From Paramecium octaurelia (taxonomy: Eukaryota > Ciliophora > Oligohymenophorea > Peniculida > Parameciidae): a DNA stretch of 64,000 nucleotides. The notes under the pieces were generated by a model. That model was given only the letters and a program-made list of their open reading frames with translations. It did no database searches and had not been told where the DNA came from. The stretch's first letter is position 1. Each line of letters begins with the position of its first letter. The position numbers were made by a program, and so were the translations under genes. The stretch covers positions 718,637-782,636 of the forward strand of contig CAJJDP010000012.1 in NCBI GenBank assembly GCA_905182995.1, in the 5' to 3' direction. This document shows, piece after piece, positions 24,249-36,180 of the stretch.

Positions 24249-26485
24249 ATGATTAAATTGGAAGCACATACATTTCACAACAAAAATGTATCTCAGCCTG
24301 TGTTGATTTAAGAGAAATCTCCTATTTTTTAAGTAAGGCAAAAGAAAATTACTTTCAGGATAGAATAGATCAATAATGATTCCAACTTCTTCATTCAAGT
24401 ATATTAAACAATCTAATCCAACAGACTGAAGATTCATAAGAAATCATTCTAATCAAACCAGACAATCCAGATTTCATTATGAATGACTTCACTAAAATTG
24501 CTATTCAGGAGGACATCTCAGATTTCCAAGCCTTGGAGTTCCACAACCGAGCTACAAAATTATTAGAATTTTATACTTTAAATTAGTAATTACTTCTCAT
24601 CACATAGAATATAAGTTTAATACACATCTGTCCTATTCTCCAAAATCAATTACGCCATCATACTGAAGAGATATGCAGCATACGATGAATCCTTAAATTT
24701 ACTGTTAGATTGTGAGTAGATTCTCAAAATTAAAGGAAAAACCTTAAAAAAAGGCACCTTTGATGTTCTCCAAATAGCTAGGATGATATAGAATAAATTA
24801 CTTAGATTGAGAATACTCTTTCAAATCACCTTGCTATTTTCAGAAACCAAAAGGTATTCATTCCAATTTTTAGATAAGAAATAAATAGGCCTTAGAATTA
24901 GCAAAAGATGCCTTAAAAGTATTAAGGAACATTATTTAATTAACAATTAAATTATGCTAACAAATAACTCTATTTAACAATATTAATAAAAAATAAAGAG
25001 CAAATTCAGAAATCAATTCTCCAATTTAAAAAAATTCACAATCACAGTCTGTTTGCTAACCATAGTAATAACCATCGGCATTGAGCTATCCACAGATAGT
25101 GGAAATAGTGTTTAAAGAAATATTAAATTCAATTAGGAGTGTTATGCCTTATGATGAAAAGTAGAATGAGAATGGGAGTTAAAATAATCTTTTAGTTCGC
25201 AATCATTAAAATAGAAGTTAATCTTTATTTACAACAGAACAGATCTTTCAGACTCAAAATAGCAATTAATAAAATAAACTATTCACAATTATTGAAGACA
25301 ACCATCCTATGTTGTAAATGCAAATATTAGGACTAATGCAATTGACTTATGTAGATTTAGAGGAACTATTTCCAATCAATAATCATGACATGGTTTTAGC
25401 CGAAGAAGTAATCTTAGAGTTGGTACTTCATTCTATTTTACCTTTTAGATGATGCTCACTGGATTAAGTTTTTACAGTATCTCAACAGAATTACGATTCC
25501 TGAATAATCAACAAAATAAAATGAACATTGAAATCTGGTTAGGAAAGGCGTTGGAAATGTTTTACACATTTATTCCACATTCAAGTTTAATCTTCACTCA
25601 GATCTATTAGGTTTATCAAAAATTGTATGGAGTGGATAAGCAATCAATTGTAATTTAGTTTTATCAATATATTAGCCTGAAGATGAAGAAGTAGAATACC
25701 ATACCAAATTGCTAAAACCTCATGCCTTTAATAATAAAGCCACACTCTCGAATAAAGTTGTAATCATCGTCAAAGTCCCTATCTTAAATAAGTAAACAAA
25801 AGAACCACTAAGAAAACCGAATCAACCCAATTCAACTATCACGAAACTCCAACAATCTCTAACTGCAAAAAAACAAATTCTATTTCCATAAAAACATTCT
25901 GTCACTCAATATGAAACTGAAAAGAAAGTCGAAACCTAATAAGAGGAACCTGAAATCTCACCAAAACAACAATAACAACTATTTATAAAGAAAAATAGAA
26001 TTCTCTAACCACAATTTGATATCAAGTAAAGAGTAGAAATATTAATGAACCAAATTTTAAATTAACAAGCTAAACTCACTTAAGAAAAGTTAAAATAGAA
26101 ACACACACCTATTACCACTCTCAAATAGAAGTATCATATTAGCAATAAGGTTTACGAAGAACCTAAATTGCTTAATCTCGCAACTTCATAGCAATTAAAA
26201 ACTGCAATTCCTGTTAGCAGATCATTGTCGAACTCTCGTAAAGCAAGTCAAACCCATTTGAAAAGCCAGAATAACAACAGTGCAAAGACTGCTTAATTGA
26301 GATATCGAACTTAGATCAACACTCTACCAGGAGATGAATCTTCAAAATAAATTGCTTAATAGATTTCTACCTAGGTTGCTAGTTTAAATCGGCAATCCAA
26401 TGTAATATTCTCATTCCATAAATAGAAATACTTCCTACTGAAACGGAGTGATTCTGCCAAAAAATCAAAAATTCCATTTCAATGA
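24249..26485 (+). CDS. hypothetical Gln/Ser-rich protein with N-terminal helical region
   Basis: A 703-residue product is obtained with five introns: 24399-24424, 24586-24607, 24854-24878, 25423-25448, 25650-25675. The first half is helical and looks TPR-like (KRYAAYDESLNLLLDCEQIL, QALELAKDALKVLRNIIQ), followed by a second folded stretch (LELMMLTGLSFYSISTELRF ... WLGKALEMFYTFIP). The C-terminal 260 residues are low complexity, rich in Gln, Lys, Ser and Thr. No enzyme motif. The gene lies 42 bp after the centrin-like gene and 30 bp before the J-protein gene, so boundaries are tightly constrained. Function unknown; a scaffold is a guess. Confidence 0.72.
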
Positions 26486-26515
26486 CATTGAATTACTAAT
26501 AAATATATTTAATAT

Positions 26516-27539
26516 ATGTCGACAGAAGCAGATATAAAGGAATTTCTTAAAAAGAAGGACTTCTATGAGATTTTAGGTGTTTCTAAGACTGCTACAGATG
26601 AGGAATTAAAAAAGGCTTATAGAAAATTGGCCTTGCTCTATCATCCAGATAAAAATAAAAATCCTAGTGCTAATGAGGCCTTTAAGAAAGTTGCTCAAGT
26701 AAATTGATTGCATTACCTAGGCTTATGATTGTCTATCAAATCAAGATAAGAGAAGAACTTATGATCAATATGGGACTGAAGAACCCGAATAACATTACCA
26801 GCATTACAGGCAACAATGGGGAGAGAGTCCAGCTGAATAAATATTCCGAACTTTCTTTTCATAAAACGGTGGGTTTGATGATTTATTTGAGAATGGATTT
26901 GGTGCTGGATTTGGAAATGGTTTTGGAGGATTTTAATTTGTACAATCAAGTCCTGGAATGTTTTATTACTCAACTGGTCCTCGAAGAAATCGTGGTCATC
27001 ATCAACAGAATCATAGAGAATAAGAATTTGGTTAATAAGAATTTTAGAATTAAAGAAGAACGATTTAGAGAGGAACCAATTGGATACAAATTTCATGCTA
27101 TTTGATTTTTATCTACATCTTCTTTGGAAGTTCGATAGCTCAATTCCTGAACTACGTTTTTTCTGAAACACCATATCACTAGTTGGTAAAAGATAGCACA
27201 TACCGAAATATGTTAGAAACAGAAGTACTTATGGTTTTGATTAATTAGATTTTGGGCCAGAAGTTCTTTGCCAGAGATGAATATCTGAGGAAGGATGAGT
27301 TGTTCAAAAGGAATTACGAAGCAGAGATTGATAGAGAGTATTTGGTTGATTTGGATAATTAATGCATAAAGTCGAAAAATGAAAAGCAAAGATTATTGCA
27401 TGAGGCCAAAAAGTCCTGGTTTGTTAGTACTCAAGAAAAATACTAGAATTTAGCTAATCAAGTTAACATGGCTAGTTGTAATTAAATTAATGAATATCGA
27501 AAGAGCATAAGAAACTTTTCTCAGATTTTTAAAATATGA
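26516..27539 (+). CDS. membrane J-protein of DNAJB12/B14 type
   Basis: The product is 333 residues with one intron (26699-26720). The J domain occupies about residues 17-80, with [20 protein letters not shown] and the Hsp70-activating HPD at residues 43-45. A Gly/Phe/Gln-rich linker follows, then one hydrophobic segment (about 185-205: [15 protein letters not shown]), then a C-terminal domain with [28 protein letters not shown] and [20 protein letters not shown]. This order (J domain, G/F linker, single TM, DUF1977-like C-terminus) is that of DNAJB12/B14/C18, endoplasmic-reticulum J proteins in membrane-protein quality control. The ER location is inferred from the family. Confidence 0.9.
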
Positions 27540-27621
27540 ATAATATTTTTGTGTACATTTTATTGATATCAATTAATTTTATGTATATGTAGCAATTACT
27601 AATTATATAAAAATACTAAAA
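27540..27621. terminator. 82-bp convergent 3' region
   Basis: Short AT-rich gap between the stop of the J-protein gene and the stop of the leftward gene at 27622. No specific terminator element is visible. Confidence 0.35.
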
Positions 27622-29991
27622 TCAATTGAAGTTATGAGGAGGTTGAAATTATAAACACTATCGATCAGGCGATTCATTTTCGTATTAATCAAATTCTAAT
27701 TGACCAAAAAATTATTTTGCCAAAGGGGAGCAATAATCAAAACGAGGAGAATGAAAAATATTCGGCGATTGATTGTCTTGAAAAAAATTTCTTTAAACAG
27801 GAGAAATGATTTCGTTACATAAAATATACTATTCTTTTTCATTTACTAACTCTTTTCCATATTCTAATTCTTTTCCATACTCTAATTCCTTTTCATATTC
27901 TAATTCTTTTCCATATTCTAATTTAGGTTATTCAACCTCAATCACCGCTTCTAATTTTAAATTTATCTCACTTTTCTTCTTTACACAACTTAAGTCCTCT
28001 TAAATTACATGTTCCACTAACTTTGGTAACTCAGCCTTTTGTCCTGTGGAATCAACTTCTATTTCGATGACATCTGAGTTCTTTTTCTCTTAACAGTTAA
28101 AATATCTATCAAGTTAGTCTTTGTCTTCAATGATGATGCAATTTTTGCCCTCCTATTCCTTGCCAACTTACTGCAGAGTAGAACAGTCTTTTTATTTCAG
28201 TTATTTATTCACTATCTTGCAATGATGATGGGAATACAGTATTTTAAATTCTCTAATTAATTATTGATGCTGTGATTTACAATTGATATTTTTATTTATC
28301 TTATTTTTGAATTCAATTAACTTCTCTAGACTTTGATATATATCTTTAATATAATTCCTGATTGTTCTGATGTTTTTGATTTCCTTTATTTTACTTGGTT
28401 TTTCCAAAGGTTAAAATATTTTAGATTTAAACACTACTCTACTTGTTAGACAATTATTAAGTTCGAAGGATTCTGGAAATTAACGATTTACTATTTGAGA
28501 CAACTTTTGAAGAGAAAATGGTCTTATTTCAAAGTTCTTATTAAATGGCAAAGAGGCTTATTTTTCATAGCAATTATTTAAGATTTATTCGAATTCACCC
28601 TTATCTACTTTAATGGATGAGAAATATTCTAAAGCTTGTTATCTCACATCATCAATACAATGAGTTTCATCTTCTCTAATTGTCTATGATTCCCAAATGT
28701 TGGAAACAACCCATTCAATTAAAATTTATTTATTTGTATAGTATTCACGAAAATTAGATAGAGTATATTTTAAATGAGATTTATCTAATTTTGGACATGG
28801 AAATCCAATTAATTATAAACTTTGGAGTTGCATTTCGTAAATTTCAATTTTCTTGAGGATATCCTCCACTGAAGTGCAAGCTATATGTAATTAATTATGA
28901 ACATCTGGGTTCATTGTAAATTTTATTCGTTGATCTTCAAGTTTGGGCTCAGAATTTCGACTGTTTTCTTAACTAAGGTTAGTTTCTGAATCAATATAAT
29001 TTAGGAAGGCTGATGAGAAATAATATTTTTCCTATTGCTTTTGTTTCTTCTTCTATTTCTTAGCTCGACAATCTAGGCTACCTTGATTGATCGTCGTAAA
29101 AGTGTTAGCTGAAGTTTTAGTTTCCAATAAAGCTATCGAATTCTTTTCAGTTTAATTATCTATATCATTATTAAATTTCAATTTCTCCTCTTACTTTAAG
29201 CTGCATCTGTCTATTAATTACAAATCAATATTTATTATTTTATCAAGTTCGCCAGATAGATGATTAAAACTATTAATTATATCAGTTCCACAATTATAAT
29301 TCCTTGTTTCTATATCAATAAGCAAATTTCGGAATTCCTCCAATTTATCTATTATTGACTAGATGTATTTTCTTATCCTCCTCACATTTTTCAAATCAGT
29401 GATGTTACATAATTATTTAAAATCTTCTGTAGATTTTGCATCATATACCTGACAACAACACGGGTGCTTCAGATTCCTCAGAAACATGGGCATGGGACTT
29501 TCTAATAAAGCAAAGAAGTTAGCATATTCAAACTAAGAATAAGGAATTTTACTATAATAGGGATTGCAATATCTGGATTCAAAAAGTGATTCTATTTCGT
29601 ACTCCCATGCCTTATTACTCCATTCAATTTTAATTCCTTTTATGGTCAGGAATTATTCAACTCTTGACCTTATGGTCTCCAATCTGGTTTCAGGATCTTC
29701 TATACTAGTAACTTCACCAATGAAGCTAATCAACACTCTAATCATTCGTTTCTATTCATTCTCATTTTAATCCATGATTCCATTCAGATAAGCGATTATT
29801 TATCCACTCTCTATCTATATGGAAGGAAAACCAAACAAACAAACAAGTTGTCGTTTTAATAAGTTCATATTACACTTTTCTTTTATTCTATCTATTTGTT
29901 ATCTCTCAGTGTCTTAGCATTCAAAATCAAAATCATAATAATTCCAATTATGTTGATTAAATGAATCGAACAAATTCTCCTATTCAGACAT
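27622..29991 (-). CDS. hypothetical protein with two copies of an unknown ~200-residue module
   Basis: An intronless frame of 789 residues, start 29991, stop 27622. Two similar halves are visible. Each begins with a LFGFP or LIGFP motif, continues with a helical region, and ends in an IRxIRxYI helix (NVRRIRKYIQSIIDKLEEF in the first, NIRTIRNYIKDIYQSLEKLI in the second). The same plan recurs in the next gene at 30399. The first half also has a CCC cluster (KHPCCCQVY). Near the C-terminus a six-residue unit EYGKEL/EYEKEL is repeated four times (27849-27922). No known domain, signal peptide or membrane segment. Function unknown; the modular plan suggests a protein-binding scaffold, which is inference only. 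Confidence 0.75.
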
Positions 29992-30398
29992 TATTAAGTT
30001 TATAAATTATATTAATAATTCTAACATCACATCAATAAGAGACACTGTTACAAGCAACCTGATATCAGTTCTTCATTTTGAATATGATTTCACAGTTGGC
30101 CTGTCTCTCACATATTTTTTCTATCGATTCATGATTGAAATGACAAGAATCTATAATCCAAATTTTGTAAATTCATATTTAGTTCTATATTTAATCTTTT
30201 TTATCCTATTATTATCTAATAATTTGTTAATTTTATGTAAATCTAATTTAATAATAAAAATTTATTCATAAATTCTCATCCAGTTTCCTTTAAAATAATC
30301 ATTATCATAAAGGCAAATTATTTTTTTAATATTAATTGGCCTGATATATCTCTCCAATTATAAAAAATTCACTATATTTTTTAAACTATAATTATATA
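29992..30398. other. intergenic, about 0.4 kb
   Basis: AT-rich spacer between two same-strand paralogues, presumably the promoter of the gene starting at 29991. A short leftward open segment around 30060-30150 has no recognisable content. Confidence 0.45.
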
Positions 30399-31911
30399 TC
30401 ATTTTTTTTATCCTTCCTTTTGCATTGATTTACCAAATTTATTACTAAAAAGGTCATCCAAGATCTCAAAATAGGAGAATTAAGATTTATTTTCGGGTGT
30501 CTATTTCTCATACTTGTCCTTATTTTAAATCAAACCTTGAGAATTTACATCCGCATTTATACTATTCTAATTCTTTACAGGTTTAAAATATTCTAGTAAA
30601 GTCTTCGATTTAATTACATTTATTTGTATCTTTTTCTTTTATTAAACCTAATTCTATAGCCTTATTTATCTTTCTTAATCCATTTATTTTTTTGATGACT
30701 CATCTATAATCGGATCTTTTTCAATTTGCGCCTTTTATGAAAACTATTCTATTTATTCTTTCATGGCCTATGGTAAACTCACTGGCTTTAGTTTAAGTAC
30801 CCTCATCTTTCTAAAATAATATTCAACTTATAAATCTTAGAATTGATTATTTGTCTAATACAGATCAACTTAAAAATCCTTTTGAAATTTCAATTAATAT
30901 ATGTTATTCAACGCAGTCATAATTCTACTTAAATATTCTCTTATTTATCTAATGTTTTGCAATTCATTTTGATTGACCAACTCCTTAATTTCGATATCAT
31001 CCTTTACTTAAAATGGGAAATTCTAACTAAATTGATGGAACATTTGAGTGTTACTCCATCTATTCATTAAAGTAAAGAGATTTAAAGTTTCGAACATTAT
31101 TTAGTATCTCTCTCTTCCATTTAGATACTCCTTTATCTTGACGTTAGGCATATGGCAATAAGGTATCACAAGTAATGTTCTTCTCATCAACTTCCTCCAC
31201 CTCTCTAATGTCCATTCAAGTTTGATTCCACATTTTTCTAAATAGAACTCAACCTATTTTTGAATCATGAGCTCTTTTGCTTCTACATTTAAATTAACCT
31301 CATCTCCTCTTTCAACATATCCTTCTCCGATTGCACCAACTAACTTCTATATTATGCTTTCATCATTCTACTTAATCTCATTTTGAAATTACTCAATAAA
31401 TTATATTATTGTATCCTAATTTAAATTTATTGTTGGAATTCCAATTTCTGTTAGGGCTTTAAATTTTGCATCATGATATTTGATCTTTTGATTAATTTAT
31501 GCTTTTATTTAAGCATCTATCAATTCTTAAAGCTTTTCATTTCTTCTCAATTTTCTTTATGAAGTAGTCTATTTATTTTTTGTTGATTTCTATTTAACTT
31601 TTGGCTCTTGTGCTAATTTGACATTTTTTTGATCCTTCTGGAGGGGGTCTTGAAATAGACTCTCTCTACTTTGAGTGTTTTATTTAATTGGTTTTTTGCG
31701 TTAACAAAGTGATTTGGTTTTAATAATATGTAATGATAAAGTTGAATTATTACCAGCCATTTTTTTACTATTGAATACATAATAACTAATACCTTTCCAC
31801 ATCATTTTAACCCTACTAATTCTTTGATCTCAACCTCATTCTTTTTATTCTCTTCAGAGTTCCAGATATTTAAACATTTTTATTGCGGTCTCCTCCTCCA
31901 TTAGATTTCAT
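30399..31911 (-). CDS. hypothetical protein, paralogue of the 27622-29991 gene
   Basis: The product is 495 residues with one intron (31768-31792, 25 nt) and start at 31911; a shorter version from 31760 lacks exon 1. The centre carries one copy of the module seen twice in the neighbouring gene: a TEIGIPTINLNQDTIIQFIE opening, GIKLEWTLERW (compare GIKIEWSNKAW in the neighbour), and the closing helix NIRQIREYLSRIMTALNNIY. N-terminal and C-terminal regions are basic and Gln-rich. The tandem same-strand arrangement and shared module indicate an old local duplication. No known family recognised, so no function is given. Confidence 0.75.
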
Positions 31912-32311
31912 TTATTATTAAAAATTTTTAATTCCCGTAATCAAATTGTATTCTTAGATTTCTTGTTAGACTTCTATATAGCAGATTCTGAACAAATATT
32001 AATAATATTGTATAAGATTTGAATTAAAAAATAAGAAGAGTTAAAAATATTCTTATTTACAACTTAAATATTAGTCTAAACACTACTTTTTTCAAGTTGA
32101 TTTGATAAATTGTGGCTTGTTACAAGATATTAAATTTGTTATATAAATAATATATGAATATTGATGAGAATGCATATTGAAATATTATTTCAAGTTTGTT
32201 CAGAGTGAAGCTAGCATGGATTTGAATATATAATTTATTTCTGACTGCTGAAGTTAAGCAATTTAGTTATTGGAAATTCTTTATTATAATTATAAATTAA
32301 ATAAACAGATA
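31912..32311. promoter_or_regulatory. divergent intergenic region, 400 bp
   Basis: AT-rich region between the leftward paralogue and the rightward kinase-kelch gene; it should hold both promoters. No specific sites recognised. Confidence 0.4.
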
Positions 32312-34396
32312 ATGTTTAGGAAGCAGGATTTCAAAAAATTGGAATTGTTAGGTTCGGGCAAGAAGCATACGAAGATATATAGAGTGTAGCATATACAAAC
32401 AAATAAAGTATATGCTTTAAAAGAGATTGAAGCAACTAATTTAGAGAAACTAAATGAATACAAAGAAGAAGCAGTTCAACTTAGCAAAGTTTAAAATTGT
32501 GGCAACGTAATTCGATTTTATGGATACTACTTTGCTGAAACTCTGTACAATACATTTCGTTTAGGAATAATTACAGAGTACTTATGAGATTTATTTATAT
32601 AGGTACATGGATCATAACACTAATTTGGAAAACCTGTATAGAAAAAGAAAGAAACCTAATTAGTTCTGGAAAGAGAATGAATTAGTAACTATGTTGTTTA
32701 GTATAATATCAACATGCTCATATTTGCAATAAAAAGGGATTTGCCACAGAGATATAAAACCAGCTAACTTATTTATGATAACGAATGGGGAATTGAAATT
32801 AATTGATTTTGGTGAAAGCAAGGATTATTTCTTTGATTTAGACAATGAAGCCAAAAATACCTATACAATGGCAACAATTAGAGGCACACCTCAATATTTA
32901 TCTCCTATTTTATGGAAGGCTCATGTAATTGATGGAAATAGTAGATATGTAGAACATAACATTTATAAGTCGGATGTTTTTTCAACTGGCTTAGTTATGT
33001 ATTAGATGAGTGCTATGCAAGAAGTAACTGGATTCAATAATACCTAATAAAATGAGGGGGAGCAATTGATTTTATAGAGTTTGGCATCGCTAGAATAAAA
33101 GTATAGTCCTGCCTATGTGTCGATAATAAAATTGATGTTGATTTTTGAGGAGGCTTAAAGGCCATCATACGTTGAGATTGAACAATTGTTCATAGAGCAT
33201 GAGGAGAAATATCATTCAGGAAAGATATCTGAGAATGTGGCTATAAATGAATACATTTTGTTGTACAATTAACACTATAATACGATGTTAAAGCGAGGAC
33301 CTCCTTACAGGACATCCCAAGAAGCTGAAGTTTAATTTAAAAATGTGATTACTTAACATATGAAAAATGCAGGGTCATCTTAGGTAATTGAACAATCTTA
33401 AAAGTCAAAATAACCACTAAGAGAATAACCATCCTCTTAGAAATAGCAATAGATTACTTAATAATAATAATAGTCATAATAAGTTCAAGTTATTAAATAG
33501 CCTGTCGTATCTTAATCAGCTTTTTATAGAGATTCTACTTTAATATTGAATGATTCCTGTTTATGGTTTGAATTTGGTGGTAAGACTATCAGTAAATTTT
33601 CAACGTCTAAACAAAAATGGCGTTAGATTGCAAAATTGGATGTGGAATTAGATAGATAATTTACAACTCTTTTTGTTCCTGATAAAAAAGCATTTTATCT
33701 AATTGGTGGATTTCAAGAAACTAACTTTCGAGTCTATTAAAATGATAGATTGGAGTTAATGAAACATCAAATTCCTATGAATAGGTTCTTCTGTTCTTGC
33801 CTCTATTATAATCAAAAAATCTATTGCATTGGAGGATATGACGAACAACATAAAGTGTAATTATCATCAGTGTTATATTATGATCTTATTTCAGAGAAAT
33901 GGGTTCAATTAGCTGATTTAAAATAACCAAAAAGTCAAGCTGCTGCTTGTAGAATTAATGATAATGAAATAGTTTTATTTGGAGGTTATAACAAGGAAGA
34001 AGGCACTCTAGATACTATAGAAAGATACTTCATCAACGAGAATAGGTGGGAAAAATGTACTTTAAAGCTACCATTACCATTAAGGAGGTTTATGGCAGTC
34101 AGAGTTAAAAAGAATTTAGCTTTATTGATAGGAGGTTTAACTATGTATGCGAAGGAAAGTTAAAAAGTCTTAAAAGTAGATTGGGAAAAGAAAGAAATCA
34201 TAGAGTGTGAACCCTTAGAGAAAGGTATTATATTTATGTAAAACATTTAGGCGGAATCGTTGAAAGTGAAGTACTTCTTGATACTGAAGGCAATTTACAT
34301 ATATTTCTTGAAAATGCAAATGGGACTTCGCCACATGCTCACATTAAATATTATTTTGATCCAAATGCAACCAAATATGAGACTAAAGCTGATTGA
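32312..34396 (+). CDS. protein kinase-kelch repeat fusion protein
   Basis: The product is 677 residues with introns 32578-32602 and 34225-34250. The kinase domain covers about residues 1-300: GSGKKH glycine loop (not the usual GxGxxG), YALKEI with the ATP lysine, HRDIKPANLF near residue 136, DFGESK near 157, and RGTPQYLSP near 183 without a normal APE. A Gln-rich linker follows, then a beta-propeller-like region (about 400-640) with kelch marks LIGGF, CIGGY with SSVLYYDLISEKWVQLADL, LFGGY with IERYFINENRWEKC, and LIGGL. Kelch propellers usually bind protein partners, so the propeller may select substrates. The continuous frame across both parts shows a real fusion rather than two genes. Confidence 0.85.
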
Positions 34397-34425
34397 AAAA
34401 TATTTAGTTAAAGAATTTTACACTA

Positions 34426-35228
34426 TCATTAATCTTACAAACTTTTTTTCAAATATTGATTTAAGATGCTTTGAGCAAATTCTTAATGATCACGATCATA
34501 ATTATGTGTATTAGGTCGTATTGAATAAGAAATTATTTGTTTTCGATTTGGTTTTTGATCAGATAAATCCGTATCGCTATTAAATCTTCTGTTGATCTTA
34601 TTCTAGAATGATTAATATCTATTGTTATTATTGAAACTTTGTTTCTTTCTTGTTGATTGTGCTGTTTAAGGAATCTTAACTGGTGAATAATCTATAGAAA
34701 TCTTTTAGCTCTCCTCTTTTTCCTTTTCTTTTTCCTTCTCCTTTTCCTTAAAATTAAATTTCAACAAACTCAACTTTCTCTCTATAAATAGACAATCCTT
34801 TTCATCTTCCTTTTTGAAAACCTTTTTTATAATGGCAAACCTATTTTTTTATTCACTGCCTAATTTAAAAAAGGATTTGAAGTTATTTGATTAACTAAAT
34901 GTTTAATTATGCTCCCTTATTTGATTACTATCACTAAACCAGGTAATTTCATTTTGTCTGGTACTACTTTTACTTGTGATTATTTTCGGAGATCGTAGCG
35001 GAAATATCAGATTATTAGTTTAAATCTTCATAGGATGACGAAAATGTTTTATTATAATTGCTCTTTTTTGGGGAGACTTTGAATATTCTTATTCGACAGT
35101 TCCTTCGACTGGATAATTAATTAATTGTAAAATCATTACCAAATAAGTTCTATTATAAAATTATTTATATTGTATGTGTAATATTAAAATAAATTGAACA
35201 AAATAAAATTCTCTATCTTAATATTCAT
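34426..35228 (-). CDS. hypothetical protein with charged Lys/Glu run
   Basis: The stop at 34428-34426 lies 29 bp from the convergent kinase-kelch stop. Two introns are inferred: 34934-34967 (34 nt) and 35109-35139 (31 nt), giving 245 residues. The middle has a KEKEKEKEKEKEE run; the rest is Ser/Asn/Gln/Lys-rich and probably disordered (TFSSSYEDLNQQSDIS, KINRRFNSDTDLSDQK). The 3' half is secure because it is long and in the same style. The 5' end is uncertain: a competing start at 35136 in another frame exists. No domain recognised. Confidence 0.5.
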
Positions 35229-35742
35229 CCCAATAATTTATTTAGTATTTTGGCTATCCAAAATAATCAACTATCAAAGACCTATACTTTATTCTTCTAT
35301 TTGAATATTCTAAGAAAAGCTATCATTATTGAATTCTCTTTACAATAAATAACATAGTTATTTTATAAATTTATTTATGCAATAAAACTTATATTTATAA
35401 TAGATTAAATTGAAGATTGTTAAGATTTACAAATAATTATTAAAAGATTGGATAACTCTATAATTAGAGAAAGAAAGTCTATTCAAGCATTTTAAGTTGG
35501 TTTCGATCATCATCTTAATCACATTCAATTATTCTTGAGTTAAATTAAGCATCCTTAATTAAATTAATGCAAGATTTCAACAATTTCGAATTTTTCACTA
35601 TACAAGGAAAAAGAAATAAGTAAATTAATCTTATAAAATATAAGTTAAACTAAATAAGTTAAGAATAAAAAGGATTATAGGGATTACAAAATGTTATATA
35701 AATTGCAATAATTAAAATATAAATTTTGAATGTTTAATAGGT
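35229..35742. other. intergenic, about 0.5 kb
   Basis: AT-rich spacer with no convincing gene. Confidence 0.45.
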
Positions 35743-36156
35743 TCAAGCAGTTGCATTTCCATTTTCTAAATAATGTTTTTTCTAAATCAATATTACTTAT
35801 TCTAAATGTTCTCTATTATAAATATAAATGTAATACTAATCAAAGAATTTGCCTGCATACATCAAAACATCATCTGGTTTCTCCTCCAATACTCTGAATA
35901 GGAAAATGCTTAGCATAACAGATAATTCAGGATGTTTTCTTAAATATATTTCATTTGCCATTCTGAATTACACTTTCTTCTTTTCTAATTCAACTGCTTG
36001 ACTTGTCACCAAGCCTGGTTATCCAGCAATGTCATGAGGATTAATGTATTTTTCTTTATCATACATATTACGGATTTAATAATCATAAAATTCATTAACA
36101 TGTTCTTTTTCTGATTGATTAGTGATGTTGGTATCGTTAAGATGATCAAATGACAT
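35743..36156 (-). CDS. RIIa/DPY-30-like small protein (RIIAD1-type)
   Basis: The product is 129 residues with one possible intron (35813-35836, 24 nt, in frame and without stop, so its removal is not certain). The C-terminal part YLRKHPELSVMLSIFLFRVL followed by EEKPDD is a dimerisation/docking helix pair of the RIIa/DPY-30 type, as in RIIAD1 proteins. Such domains dock onto AKAP-like helices, commonly in ciliary axonemes such as radial spokes. The N-terminal half is hydrophilic. An axonemal role is inferred from the family only. It starts 24 bp from the divergent phosphatidylserine synthase ATG. Confidence 0.8.
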
Positions 36157-36180
36157 TAAAATTGAATATTTAATTTAATA
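36157..36180. promoter_or_regulatory. 24-bp bidirectional intergenic region
   Basis: Only 24 AT-rich bases separate the start codons of two divergent genes. Both 5' leaders and core promoters must fit here or overlap the coding regions. Confidence 0.5.

Noticed and set aside
26704..27105. Separate rightward open frame after the J domain
   Set aside because: It reads intron sequence and then the wrong frame of the J-protein gene; removing the 22-nt intron at 26699-26720 restores one protein.
27640..27808. Rightward open frame of about 55 codons that reads like protein
   Set aside because: It is antisense to the C-terminus of the leftward 27622-29991 gene, whose long frame, repeats and stop explain the region better. 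The plus-strand frame also lacks a start codon.
27806..28003. Rightward frame with a Phe/Pro/Tyr/Ser/Asn repeat
   Set aside because: It is the complement of the EYGKEL repeat of the leftward gene.
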